This document shows, piece by piece, positions 1-9,751 of a DNA stretch of 35,997 bases. The stretch spans positions 1 to 35,997 of the forward strand of contig MCGO01000309.1 in the NCBI GenBank assembly GCA_002104985.1, in the 5' to 3' direction. The notes beneath the pieces were generated by a model. It was not told where the DNA came from and made no database searches. It saw nothing but the letters and a program-made list of their open reading frames with translations. Each line of letters opens with the position of its first letter. Position 1 is the stretch's first letter. The DNA is from Rhizoclosmatium globosum. Taxonomy: Eukaryota; Chytridiomycota; Chytridiomycetes; Chytridiales; Chytriomycetaceae. The position numbers were made by a program, and so were the translations under genes.

Positions 1-286
1 TCTATTCGCCACACTCATGACTCAATAAACACAAAGTTTACTATTTTTCTCTTGTCGCTGCGCTCACAGGCGTACATCACACGTTTACGTTGCGTGCATT
101 CCATTGCTAGGTCACACTTTGAAATACTCAACTGGAAAGGCCTGAATCTACGAACGACACTTTCGGTCTTATCCTTTTCGGAAAGATCCCAGACGTCTTC
201 ATCCTCCAAAGCCTTGTTTCTGGCTTTAATGAGCAAGCATCGATCCAAGAATACGTGAGTTGGGCAAGCAGAGAAGCACCCTTTCC
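1..286 (-). CDS. ABC transporter, ABCC/MRP-type, partial at window edge
   Basis: This is an internal exon of a minus-strand gene that runs off the left edge. It probably starts after a splice acceptor (TGTAG) at 287. Reading from 286 gives ASLLAQLTYSWIDA, then after a one-base frame jump near 238-245 LLIKARNKALEDEDVWDLSEKD, VVRRF. A Trp in an F/Y-S-W-I segment, followed about 15 residues later by an acidic LE-x-E-D-x-W-D-L, is the hallmark at the start of the first transmembrane domain of ABCC (MRP/YCF1-like) transporters. That family exports glutathione conjugates and other organic anions across vacuolar or plasma membranes. The reading frame closes at about 15, so a further intron must lie near 60-130, but I cannot place it. 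No ATPase motif is inside the window, so the call rests on this one segment. The frame jump could be an assembly indel. Confidence 0.5.
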
Positions 287-1024
287 CTACACGGTTCCCT
301 CTTTCCCGCCTCTCTTTCGCTGTCTGAGAGAGAGAACCCACAATGTGACCTGCCAGTACCGCTGGACACCTTCCGTCACGACCTGGGCAGGATGAGAACC
401 AGCGAGACAACAGCGGCAGTAAGGGCAACGAGCTCGTTGGCTCCGCAAAGGCAATACTCTTCAAGTGGATTCCACGCACAAAAAAGAGCAGGACAGGAAC
501 AGAACACGAGTTTCCTTCGGACACGTCAACTGAAGCGCGGCGTCGAATGCGAAGAACGAGCAGAGCAGCGCAACCACCTTTTAAGAGATAATTAAGTGAA
601 CAAACAAGAGAAGAGAAAGAGACAGAGAAAGACAGCGACAACGCACCCACGTCAGCGCCCAAAGTCCCTCCAACAACAACCAGTCCAATCGACACACTCC
701 CAAATTCAACAACTCCAATCCAAGTGACACCGCGCTTTGAAGCACAATCAGAAACACGTGGATCGAGTCAAGCGACGTCCATCGAACGTTCTGTGCAAGA
801 CCCCGCCCAACACGAGCGTCGCAACTGGTCCGCTTATTAATACAACGAGGCTTCCAAGGAGCCCGAGACTGACTAGCCCGAATCACGTTCGGGTGGTGGG
901 ACGGCCGGAGCATCCTTTTCTTGGGTTTTAGAGTCAAGAAATTAATGGAGGAAAGTGGGTTGCCCCTTCCACCTCCAAAGTAAGTTGCTTTACCACCATC
1001 TCCATTCATCAACTTCCATTAGAA
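287..1024. other. No assignable gene
   Basis: Open frames exist on both strands here, including long minus-strand ones, but they are Ser/Leu/Arg-rich and carry no recognisable motif. Part of the stretch must be intron or upstream exon of the ABC transporter gene that ends at the left edge. I cannot define those exons. Confidence 0.4.
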
Positions 1025-1354
1025 ATGGCTTCCTCGGCACTTGAAACATGGTATGTCAGTTTTTTCTTTTTATATACCAATACTAGGGAAGTCACGCCTG
1101 CCAAGGAGACAGCGGATATTTCCCCATTTATTCCAATGAAGACAACACTGAATCATTTAAATTATTCGCAGTGCTCTACCTTAAAGAAGAGTATACCACA
1201 TAAAGGAAGGATTTACGTTGCATATTATAGGGAAATTGATTCCGAGTTACCAACAGCTCCTCAAACAAAACCCGAAATGTCCTCGATTAATTCTTCGATC
1301 TCTGCATTAATAGCATTGATGGCACAATATAACTTCTTTTTAATCTTGTGTTGA
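1025..1354 (+). CDS. Small hypothetical protein (97 or 109 aa), doubtful
   Basis: An ATG in a good context (AGAAATGGCT) opens a frame to TGA at 1352-1354. A plausible intron lies at 1051-1086 (GTATGT...ACTAG, 36 bp). It is a multiple of three and has no stop, so both the spliced 97-residue and the unspliced 109-residue product are open. The protein starts MASSALETW and later has a polar stretch and a hydrophobic C-terminus (ALIALMAQYNFFLILC), which could be a tail anchor. I do not recognise a family. It stands alone between an unassigned region and a tRNA gene. It could be a chance frame. Confidence 0.3.
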   Translation: MASSALETWYVSFFFLYTNTREVTPAKETADISPFIPMKTTLNHLNYSQCSTLKKSIPHKGRIYVAYYREIDSELPTAPQTKPEMSSINSSISALIALMAQYNFFLILC

Positions 1355-1563
1355 TTTGGCTTTCATCAGCGCGTTGTTCAATCTGGAGGAAGGTAATCCT
1401 TTAATATTCCAACCAACAAACTGCTATCAACGCGACCTCCGCTATATTTCGGATCAAGGACTTCATTTTGATTTGCATAGAAGCTTGTATCAAGAGGAGG
1501 GTGATTCCATAGATGTCTGAAAGCAAAATCGTTTATATATGATGATCCACACAACCATCACCT

Positions 1564-1651
1564 GCCTTCTTAGCTCAGTTGGTTAGATCGCCTGCCTAGT
1601 ATCGTAAGAACAGCTAGCAGGAGGCCACCAGTTCAAATCTGGTAGAAGGCA
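1564..1651 (+). tRNA. tRNA-Thr(AGU) with a 14-nt intron
   Basis: A complete cloverleaf is present. The acceptor is GCCTTCT/AGAAGGC with discriminator A. The D arm starts GCTC, the anticodon stem is CCTGC/GCAGG and the T arm is ACCAG-TTCAAAT-CTGGT. The loop reads CTAGTA, then an intron at 1602-1615, then A. This gives anticodon AGT at 1598-1600 and an intron at the canonical eukaryotic site between positions 37 and 38. Position 24 (T) does not pair with C11 in the D stem. An RNA polymerase III terminator (TTTT) follows at 1655-1658. The anticodon would be modified to inosine and read ACU/ACC/ACA codons. Confidence 0.9.
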
Positions 1652-2128
1652 GCCTTTTGGTGAGTTAGATCTGAGTTTGGTTGGAATGCGACAGGAATCT
1701 GGGTTGAGTCTGAACGTTTACAATAAATCAGGTTGCATAGCTTTATCAAAAGTATCGACAGACGCGATAGTTATCATGCGGTTTCCAGGGAGGCCGCGGT
1801 CTAGTTCACCATATTCCAACTTACATCCACCATTTTCGTCAAGAACTACTGCATACTCACGTTATAAATGAGTCTTTTAATTCATTCTTTGCAGCCTCTG
1901 AAGGGCAGCCTTAAAACAGACAATAATATATTAGGGAATGATAATGTGAACTAACGCGCAATTTCGAACAGCCCTCAGCCAAATCACTAGAATGAATGCA
2001 TTCAAATAGTTTAAAATCCAAGATGAATTCCTGGGGAAATTGAAAACGTTGTGTCGTTGCAGTCATTTTGGTCAACAACAAACAACCTCAAGCAGCAACC
2101 ACTTAACTCTCCTCCTCCTTGTAAAAGC

Positions 2129-2198
2129 GGGCCTCACGGGAATTGAACCCGGACCTCTCGCACCCAAAGCGAGAATCATACTACTAGACCATAAGGCC
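2129..2198 (-). tRNA. tRNA-Pro(UGG), shortened T stem
   Basis: Read on the minus strand, the acceptor GGCCTTA pairs with TGAGGCC and the discriminator is C, as usual for eukaryotic tRNA-Pro. The anticodon arm is CTCGC-TTTGGGT-GCGAG with anticodon TGG. The gene is 70 nt rather than about 72, because the T stem has only four base pairs (CGGG/CCCG): one base is missing on each side. The D loop has AG where G18-G19 is expected. An RNA polymerase III terminator (TTTT on the minus strand) lies at 2126-2123. The gene may be functional or drifting; the balanced loss on both sides of the stem argues against simple decay. Confidence 0.75.
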
Positions 2199-2592
2199 GC
2201 TGTAATGGTGGAAAGGCAATTATGCATAGAAATTCAAATTCATTTGAGTTACTTGGTAACTAAAACACTGACAAATCGATTAAAATGCCAATAATGTGGA
2301 ACAATGTCGAAATACTGTGCGCGTACGCGTATTTTGCATCTGTTTCCACAAAAACAAACAAACGCTTATGAGGCTTGTATTTATTCAAAGTAAAACAACA
2401 AAAGAAATTATGGCTTTTTTCTTACACTAACTTGCAAAACTGAACTCATCAAACCTACAGATAATTCTCGATAAGATCACAGGAATCACATAGCACAACA
2501 AGACATACCTCGGAAACCTCGTCACACGTCTGCATAGATTGAAATAGGTGTTAGTTTGACGGCCTGTTCCCATAGTGGCTTTCCCCTTCGAG
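2199..2592. other. Intergenic, nothing identified
   Basis: This AT-rich stretch separates tRNA-Pro from the stop of the F-box/ankyrin gene. It presumably holds that gene's 3' end. I see no gene or repeat. Confidence 0.5.
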
Positions 2593-4177
2593 TCAAAACT
2601 GTGAGAACTTTGGCAGCGCCATCGTTCTCAACAATAACCCATCATTATATTCAAACAACTTTTTACTTGTAGGTTCATGGTGCACAAGCTTCATCAGCAA
2701 AGAAGAATACGGGACTTCAAAGTGAGGTGTTGCATGGATCATTCTGACCAAACACTCAACAATAGGCTCAACAGAGTCACCCAGCGAAGCCCCATTTTCT
2801 TCGAGAAAGTCGTACGTGGCGGAGAGATTCCATGTCGCTGCGAGAAGAAGTAAGTTCCGTCCTACTGATGGAGAAAACTTTGCTTTTCGGTGTGAAATGA
2901 GGCCTCGGAAGATTGGTAACACGCCTTTCGTGTCTCTGCCGCGAATGTTTTGACGTAGTCTTTGTCTAACGTCAGTTTATAGTCTTTTTCGTATCTGTCC
3001 GCGTAATACTGAAGAATCGAGGAACTCAATTCGGTGGGAGATGACATTGTTATCGATTGTGGAGTATCAAGAAGGATCCATAAGATTTGAGTTTGGCCCT
3101 CTTGAACGGCAAGTTGGATGTGATGGAGAATCAAGGATTGGACGCGAAGAGATTTGAATTCCATGCTGATATTCATGAGGTACTCCACCATTGCTACCTT
3201 TCCACGTACAATTGCGGAATCCATTGCGATTTTCCAGCCTTGCATTTCGCATGTGTTCAGGTCGGATCCAATGTACCAGCCTTGATCAATCAGTTCACCC
3301 GTTTTAAGCAGCAACGACGTCATTTCGTGGCTTCCTTTCGATGACGCGAGTGTAATAAGACTCAACCATGATTCTCGATCAAGCATACAAATATCGTTTA
3401 GGAGAACTTGAAGGGTTTTGAATTTCCCACCCTGTATAGCTTCCGTCAAGTAAGTTGCAAGTTCTTTTTGGTATACGGAGTAGATTCGCGTAGGATCCCG
3501 AGTAGCTGAGCACATGCTTTGGGTCTGTCCAGTTGAATTGCTTTCGAGAGGTACGTGGGGACTTTTGCCATCTTTTCAGATGCAACAAGGAGTCGTGTCA
3601 TGAACTCGATTTGAGCATACGATATAGAAACCTAGATAATTTCACATAGTTTAGAACTGAATTTGATGGTGGATCGAAAGATATCTAATGGGAGTGTATG
3701 GAAACAAAGATCGTCGCGCCACTTTCAAACAATTACCTCGACCGCTTTCTGAACCAACTCGTCTGAGTTTGCTTTCCATCGCGTCTGATGAAACATTGCA
3801 GGTATGACGGAATAATGACCCCATCGAGCGGAAACTAGCAGCATGATTTCCCAAAGATCTTTCCTTCCATAGTTGACAAAGGCTTGAATCAGTTTCAAGG
3901 CTACAGCTTCGGAATTGAGCAGGCTGAGTGGGAACGCGTCGATTGCAGAGTTTGATGGATTATGGAGCAATGAACTGCTAGACTCTGGTGAGAGAATGTC
4001 TTCAAGTGCTGCTGTCAAGGAATGAAGGTGTTTATGGAGGTAAAAAGTACGGATAGCGGTGCTGCGACCAATCGCATATAATGCACGATTTGCGAGAAAT
4101 AGCTGATCCAAGTTGTCGAGGTGCTGTAGAATTGGAGTGAAACAGAGAAAGGGAAGGGTCCATAGATTTAAAGTCAT
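2593..4177 (-). CDS. F-box / ankyrin-repeat-like protein, two frame breaks
   Basis: Exon 1 is 4177-3737, followed by an intron at 3736-3632 (GTAATT...ATCTAG). Exon 2 is 3631-2593. The N-terminus (MTLNLWTLPFLCFTPILQHL, then DNLDQLFLANRALYAIG) resembles an F-box, which docks on SKP1. The rest has weak ankyrin-like helix pairs such as PTYLSKAIQLDRPKACAQLL, ELATYLTEAIQGGKFKTLQV and SAIVRGKVAMVEYLMN. Exon 2 changes frame twice, near 3440-3450 at a five-base A run (minus strand) and near 2925-2930 at an AAA-GG run. Its length, 1039, becomes a multiple of three if two bases are added, which fits two one-base losses. An alternative start is 4207. The upstream region is shared with NSP1. It would be a substrate-recognition subunit of an SCF ubiquitin ligase; SKP1 lies 17 kb away. 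Confidence 0.6.
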
Positions 4178-4327
4178 TTTGAGAGTCTTTCTTCCAACCC
4201 AAACCATTCTCCTGAAATAAAGTGCTGTTCGAAAACGCGTGAGTTTATTAATTCTAATTAAAATATAATGAACATGGACTTCATTCGTTTCTCTGTTTTT
4301 CTTTGACTGCAACAAACCTTCAAAGAA
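4178..4327. promoter_or_regulatory. Shared divergent promoter region
   Basis: Only 150 bp separates the start of the minus-strand F-box/ankyrin gene from the ATG of NSP1 on the plus strand. Both promoters must lie here. I see no clear TATA box or known operator. Confidence 0.5.
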
Positions 4328-6609
4328 ATGAGTATGTCCGCGTTTCACACATATCCAACAAACTAACCACTCGTCCAGGTTTCAGTTTTGGAGGATCTCA
4401 ACCAGCAGCCGGCGGAAGCGGAGGCTTCTCCTTTGGCGCACCGGCAGCACAACCTGCAACTGGAGGTAACCTGGACTACTTCTTGCGATGCATTCACTAA
4501 GTAGCTGTAAAGGACTCTTTGGCTCTGCGCAGCCTGCCCAGGGCCAGCAACAACAAGGGCAGCAACAGCCAGCCAGCGGAGGTTTGTCGTGTGTTGAATG
4601 TGTTGTCGGAACTTGGTTCTAACGTGTTTGTTGGTCAAAGGCTTCTCGTTCGGGGCTGCTCCTGCTTCAAACGCGCCGGCGAGTGGAGGCTTTTCATTTG
4701 GAGGAAGTGGTGCTGCTGCTCCAGTGCCAGGTGGTGGAGGTGGTTTGTTTGGTGCAGCACCGGCTCAAACACAACCAAGTGCGGGAGGAGGCCTCTTTGG
4801 AAGTGCGAGTACTTCAACGGCTTCAACTGCTGCGGCGCCAGCTGGTGGTGGCTTTGGATTTGGGGCTTCGGCCGCGTCGGCTCCAGCAAGTTCAACTGGT
4901 GGTGGTTTGTTTGGGTCAACTCCAGCTGCTCCTGCACCGGCTACTGGTGGGGGATTTAGCTTCGGGGCACCGGCGGCTTCTGCTGCTGCTCCAGCCGCGT
5001 CAGGAGGATTGTTTGGTTCAGCACCTGCCGCTGCAGCTCCTGCCACGGCAGGCAGCTTGTTTGGATCAACGACAGCAACTGCAGCTCCTGCTGCTGGAGG
5101 AGGATTATTTGGATCTGCGGCACCTGCAACTAGTGCCCCCGCAGCTGGAGGATTATTTGGATCAACGCCCGCTGCTGCTCCCGCGACTGGTGGATTGTTT
5201 GGTTCAGCGCCTGCTGCAGCTGCACCAGCGACTGGTGGACTATTCGGGTCGGCACCAGCAGCCGCCGCACCAGCAACAGGTGGCCTCTTTGGAGCTGCTT
5301 CTACTACTGCCCCAGCTGCAGGTGGATTATTTGGTGCAAAGCCAGCTGAACCTGCTGCTGCTGCTGCTGCTCCAACTGGTGGATTGTTTGGTTCGACTCC
5401 AGCTGCTACAACTGCTCCTGCGACTGGGGGATTGTTTGGATCTGCCCCTGCCGCGTCCACAACACCTGCAACTGGTGGATTGTTTGGCTCAACTCCCGCC
5501 GCGTCAACGACTGCAGCTCCAGCAACTGGAGGATTATTTGGTGCTGCTGCTCCAGCAACCCCTGCAGCTGCAGCCGCGCCAGCTGGAGGACTGTTTGGCT
5601 CGACAACGGCCGCGACAACTCCCGCAGCTCCAAAAACCGTTTCATTTGGAGCAACTCCCGCTCCAGCTTCTACAACTGCGGCGCCAGCGGCTGGTGGATT
5701 CAGTTGTAAGTTCACTACTCTTCATTTTCTCATGTTTCTTATTTTCTGGGAATAGTTGGTGCTGCCGCTGCAACTCCAGGCCCGTTGAAAGTTGGGGACC
5801 TTTCAGCTACTCCAGCCGCAACGAAACCACTCTTTGGAGCCGCACCTGCAGCAACTCCAGCAGCCTCAACAACCACACCAGCACTCACGACTGCAACCCC
5901 AGCTGCAACCACCACATCCGCAGCCGCCTCCACAGCAACCCCATCAACAGGCCTTAAAACTCTCAAAGGCAAAACCCTCGCCGACCTGCTCACAAAATGG
6001 CAGCAAGACCTCGACACATCTACAAAAGACTTCCACCGCCAATCCGTCGAAATCTCGCTCTGGGACCGTATGCTCATTGAAAACGGGCACGACATTACAA
6101 ACCTCTACAACGGAATCGTGAAGCTCGACGAAACTCAACGCGGGGTCGAACAGACGCTTGAATACATTGACGCGCAGCAGGTTGAACTTTCTGGCGCGCT
6201 TGAAGCGTATGAAAAGATTGTTCGTGGACTGTACGAAGGAGACAAGAGTGGTGTTCAGGGTGCTGGTGGGCGTGAACCAATTCGTAACACTGGTGCCGAC
6301 GAAGAGCGTGAGAAGGCGTATTTGATTGCGGAGGGATTGAACCGACAGGTGGATGAAATGGCGAGACAGTTGGGAGATATGATTACGGAGGTGAATGGAG
6401 TTCATGGAAACAAGCAAGAGGAAGTTGGTGGGGGAAGTGCTGTGAGCAAGATTGTCAGGATTCTGGATACCCATTTGACTAGTTTGCAATGGCTTGATAC
6501 TCAAGCGGAAGAGTTGGCTGGGAAGGTTGCTGAAGTGAGGAGGAAGGGAGAGAGTGCTGTTGGGGAGGCTGAGAGAGTTCATCAGAGATCGCAAATCGGA
6601 TTAAGATGA
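4328..6609 (+). CDS. NSP1: Nucleoporin NSP1 (p62-like), FG repeats plus coiled coil
   Basis: Five exons encode 692 residues: 4328-4331, 4379-4465, 4513-4581, 4641-5705 and 5756-6609. Exon 1 is only ATG plus one base, followed by a consensus GTATGT donor and an intron with a CTAAC branch; the joined start reads MSFSFGGSQPA. Roughly residues 1-440 are FG repeats (FSFG, then GGLFGS/GGLFGA spaced by Ala/Pro/Thr), the disordered mesh of the nuclear pore channel. The C-terminus from about LKTLKGKTLADLLTKWQQ onward is the Nsp1_C coiled-coil domain (KTLADLLTKWQQDL, WDRMLIENG, DTHLTSLQWLDTQAEEL). This domain anchors the protein in the NSP1-NUP57-NUP49 channel complex. The frame is intact with all splice phases consistent. 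A polyadenylation-like AATAAAT follows the stop. The length is between human p62 and the yeast protein. Confidence 0.96.
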
Positions 6610-6722
6610 GACGGTGTCATGTTTTGCTCGTATTTTTGTTATTTGTTTATTGTTCATGCGATTCCCCCCGTTTCTTGGGCTTGAATAAATATCCGTCTTT
6701 GAAAGTCCTATGATATACCAAC

Positions 6723-7985
6723 TTATCCTCGAGCCTTGATTTCTGCGCGATACAATGCAATAACGATGCCCTTTGAATTCACTCGAGTTCCCAATTCAAT
6801 AGGACCACTCACGACTTCATCCTCACATTTCCAAAACAAATCTTCTCCCCAAATACTTCCACAACGAGTGTACGTGATGAACCGTCCTTCTGTCTGTGTC
6901 ACAAATCCGTACAATCGGAAATAAGTTCCAACGCGATGGTTGCATCGGTGTTCCTTCTGTGCAGCCACAAGCGTTTGTGGATGAACAAGGAACCCAATAT
7001 CAATTTCGAGAGGGACTTCCACCGATGTTCGGTGAAACACATTCTTGGAAGCAGACAGAGGACGATGGAATAAAAGTGGAAGAAGTGTTGGAACTTTCGT
7101 CAACAGTTTCTGTTGCTGCTGGCTAGCTGAAGTGGATTTCGCACTCAAGTCCGGATTCGAGAAGATCAAGTTCTTTGTTGAACCGCTCGTGTTTCCTCCA
7201 AAGTAAAATTGCGCTGGTTGCGGGATTCCAAAATGGGAACGTAGAAGGTCTACAAGAGCCACTGATTCGTGTTCAGCGTATTTCTCGAGTGGAAGGGTTA
7301 CAAAGGGTTCTCGAACAGGAGCCAGTTGCGAAAGAGAGTTGTTGAGCGTGTTGGTTTGGGAATCGAGAGAGGGAAGGGATGCAGCCGTTGAGGTTGAATA
7401 TAGATTTGTCAACGATTCTGAGGCTGATGCAAGGTTATCAATGGTGATGGTTTCCAAATGGAATCGTTGGCCCATCTTTGTTGGACCCAGAAGAGTAGCC
7501 AACATGTAACGCAGTACAGAGTCGTACTTCTCGACAGAAGATATCTCTGTTGCGGTTGTTGTGATCAGATTTGTCTCGCTGAGGATCCAAGATAGGTCCA
7601 AGGGTTCCGCAGTAGGAGAAGTATGGATCTGTCTGATCAAGTTGGTGAAAAGGCGGGTTGGTTCGTGGTTTGATTCAACGGGAAGTTCTTCGGTTGTTTC
7701 TGGATCATGTGGCGCTAATTAGAAACAAGGGACTTGGTGACTTAAACACGGATACCTGGAAGTGCCATCAGCACTTGGAGGATTGCGTGGGTGAGCGAAA
7801 GCGTTCGTAGCTTCAGAGGATTGGACAGTCCTGCGGGTTCCTCTGGTGCACAGTATGAAAGACAGGGCTCCTCTTCTTCTTCTTGAGGAGGATGTACAAT
7901 CACTTGTGGAGCTTAAGATATGATAAGTGAGACAGTGATATAAGAATATGAAGAGGTATGAGGAGGTACCAGCTCGCAGCGGCAT
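6723..7985 (-). CDS. USP-fold-like protein lacking catalytic residues (387 aa)
   Basis: Three exons, 7985-7970, 7911-7756 and 7714-6723, join in frame to 387 codons with introns of 58 and 41 bp. I chose the ATG at 7985 because the frame upstream closes without another ATG. The order of segments recalls a ubiquitin-specific protease. There is a GLSNPLKLRTLSLTHAILQ segment where USPs have the Cys box (GL-x-N-x-G-x-x-C-Y), then a helical LFTNLIRQIHTS segment. The C-terminus has YFRLYGFVTQ, EGRFITYTR, IWGEDLFWKCEDEVV where USPs have the GHY box and D-D-x-x-V. The catalytic Cys and His are absent. This may be an inactive scaffold in a ubiquitin pathway. The gene's existence is much better supported than the fold call. 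Confidence 0.45.
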
Positions 7986-8110
7986 GATGGCAATCGCAGT
8001 GTGTTGATCTTCTTGGACGAACAATCGGCGGGTATTTACAGCGGGCACTTCACATGGGCTATAATAGTAACATACAGTCACATTTAATCATTTAATATCT
8101 ATCATAGTCT

Positions 8111-9751
8111 TCAGAAATACAGCATAACATCCCTCTCAAAATATGGCTTCGGCTTCACAGCATCCTGATGAGTTGTACCTTCGGAATATCCATAGTAATG
8201 CCCAGCTGGACTCCCCAAAATTACTTCAGAGTCCGAAATTGATTTGATCAGAAACACAGTTGTTCCTATCACTGCGACGTAAGGTACCACAAAAGGTGAC
8301 CTTTTCCATGGGAAATCGACCAATCTGCCATCACTTTCAAAACCACATAATTTGTGATTGTAAAGAAACACGCGTTGCTCTTGATTTTCAGGCTTCCACC
8401 ATTCCACTTTTGCTGTTCCCAGATATTGCAAACTAACCAAGAACTCCTCATCGGGACGAATAATACGAGCTGTTACTTGAAATGCCCATCCTTGATTTGT
8501 TTGGACAAATTGAGAGTGAACACTATTGAATTTGCCATTTTTGAGGTATGGAAGCCAGATTCTTGCCAACAACAGTTCCTTGATATGTTTTCCGTTCTCT
8601 TCTCTAAACTGTATCTTCCGCTCCGAAACGGTTTGAAACCATCGCAGTAGGAATCGTTGCATCTCGACTTCATCTTTGGGTATAATAGCCTTCTTTATAC
8701 CATTTTCCCCAGAAACGCAAAGAAAATCCCCTGACAGGTGCATCAAGTCATCGAATTCAAGAAGTTTTTGAAAGAGGTCTTTCATTGAAGTTTCGTAACC
8801 AATAGGTGTGATTCCGTAAATACTCGCACGGCCGTTCACGTAGTCATGAATTTGCGTGCAATATCTTATTGGTGGAAGTCGTTCAATTATTTCAGCAGGG
8901 GAATTCCAAGGTAAATTGAAACGTGAGTCTCCTTCTCGAAGAAACCATGTTGCTAAGCCGTTACGCTCATACGCCGGTAATTTGTTAAAAACCTCTTTAA
9001 ACTGCTCATGTGCAACGAGTACCATCGTTGGATCTGGTGTGCGAAATACATGGACCACTTTCTGAGCAAGAACAAATTCTTGTAGTGTCCAAACTCGCAA
9101 TGAATGCTCGCAAGACCGCAACATTACGTCAAGAACTTCAACAAATATTTTACGATTTGATTCTCCCAATAATGTCGACGCAAGCGATTCTGGATCCTCT
9201 GAATGATAAATGATTGTGTGGTTCTTTGATTTGTACAAGTTTAGAAGCTGCTCGATTTGAGCAAACTTGATGGCATCATTCTCTTGATCAATGTCAAGGA
9301 TATCAACCCAAATGCGGGGACAACCGTTTGATCCACTTTTGATGACGTGTCTCAGCAACTCCAATTTGGTAGGATCATCTTGCTTCAGTAAAACATCCAC
9401 GCCCTCAATTTCAACGACTTTGAGATCAGAACCCCAAACGTGCGACAGAATTCCATCGCTTGCAAATTCGGTGGCAATCTTGGACACGGGCCACAGTTCA
9501 AGTTGAGCTGATGATGATCGACTTGTTTTGTAAGGCTCGGAGATGGTCCAACTCGGGGGTCCCCGTCTTGGATGATAATCCATTTCTTCGTCGGCATCGA
9601 TAATGGTGACTTTGAGCCGGTTCTCGTTTGATTGCTGAAATCAGTTTTGAAAACATTTCTCCGCAAATGGCATCAATACCTTATCATCGACAGACAATGC
9701 AGTCAGCTGATATCGAAGCTGTAAAGAATGTTCAATGTATCCAAGGACCAT
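8111..9751 (-). CDS. HET (heterokaryon incompatibility)-like domain protein (531 aa)
   Basis: Exon 1 is 9751-9680, the intron 9679-9635 (GTATTG...TTTCAG) and exon 2 is 9634-8111. Together they make 532 codons. The N-terminal third carries the three HET-domain signatures in order: ILSHVWGSD, then RIWVDILDIDQEN with a following QIEQLLNLYKSK, then RVWTLQEFVLAQ. The usual CIDQ/CINQ cysteine is D here (LDIDQ). HET proteins trigger cell death on non-self fusion in filamentous ascomycetes; their role in a zoosporic fungus is unknown. The remaining 330 residues have no motif I recognise. Exon 1 overlaps, on the opposite strand, the possible 5' exon of the next gene. A shorter alternative start is the ATG at 9583. 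Confidence 0.7.

Noticed and set aside
15..695. A 226-residue minus-strand protein
   Set aside because: Only its C-terminal third has ABCC character. The rest is probably intron and unrelated sequence that happens to be open.
4683..5957. A long Leu/Gln-rich protein in a second plus-strand frame, and an Ala-rich minus-strand frame, over the FG repeats
   Set aside because: They are shadows of the NSP1 repeat region; repeats in one frame keep the other frames open.
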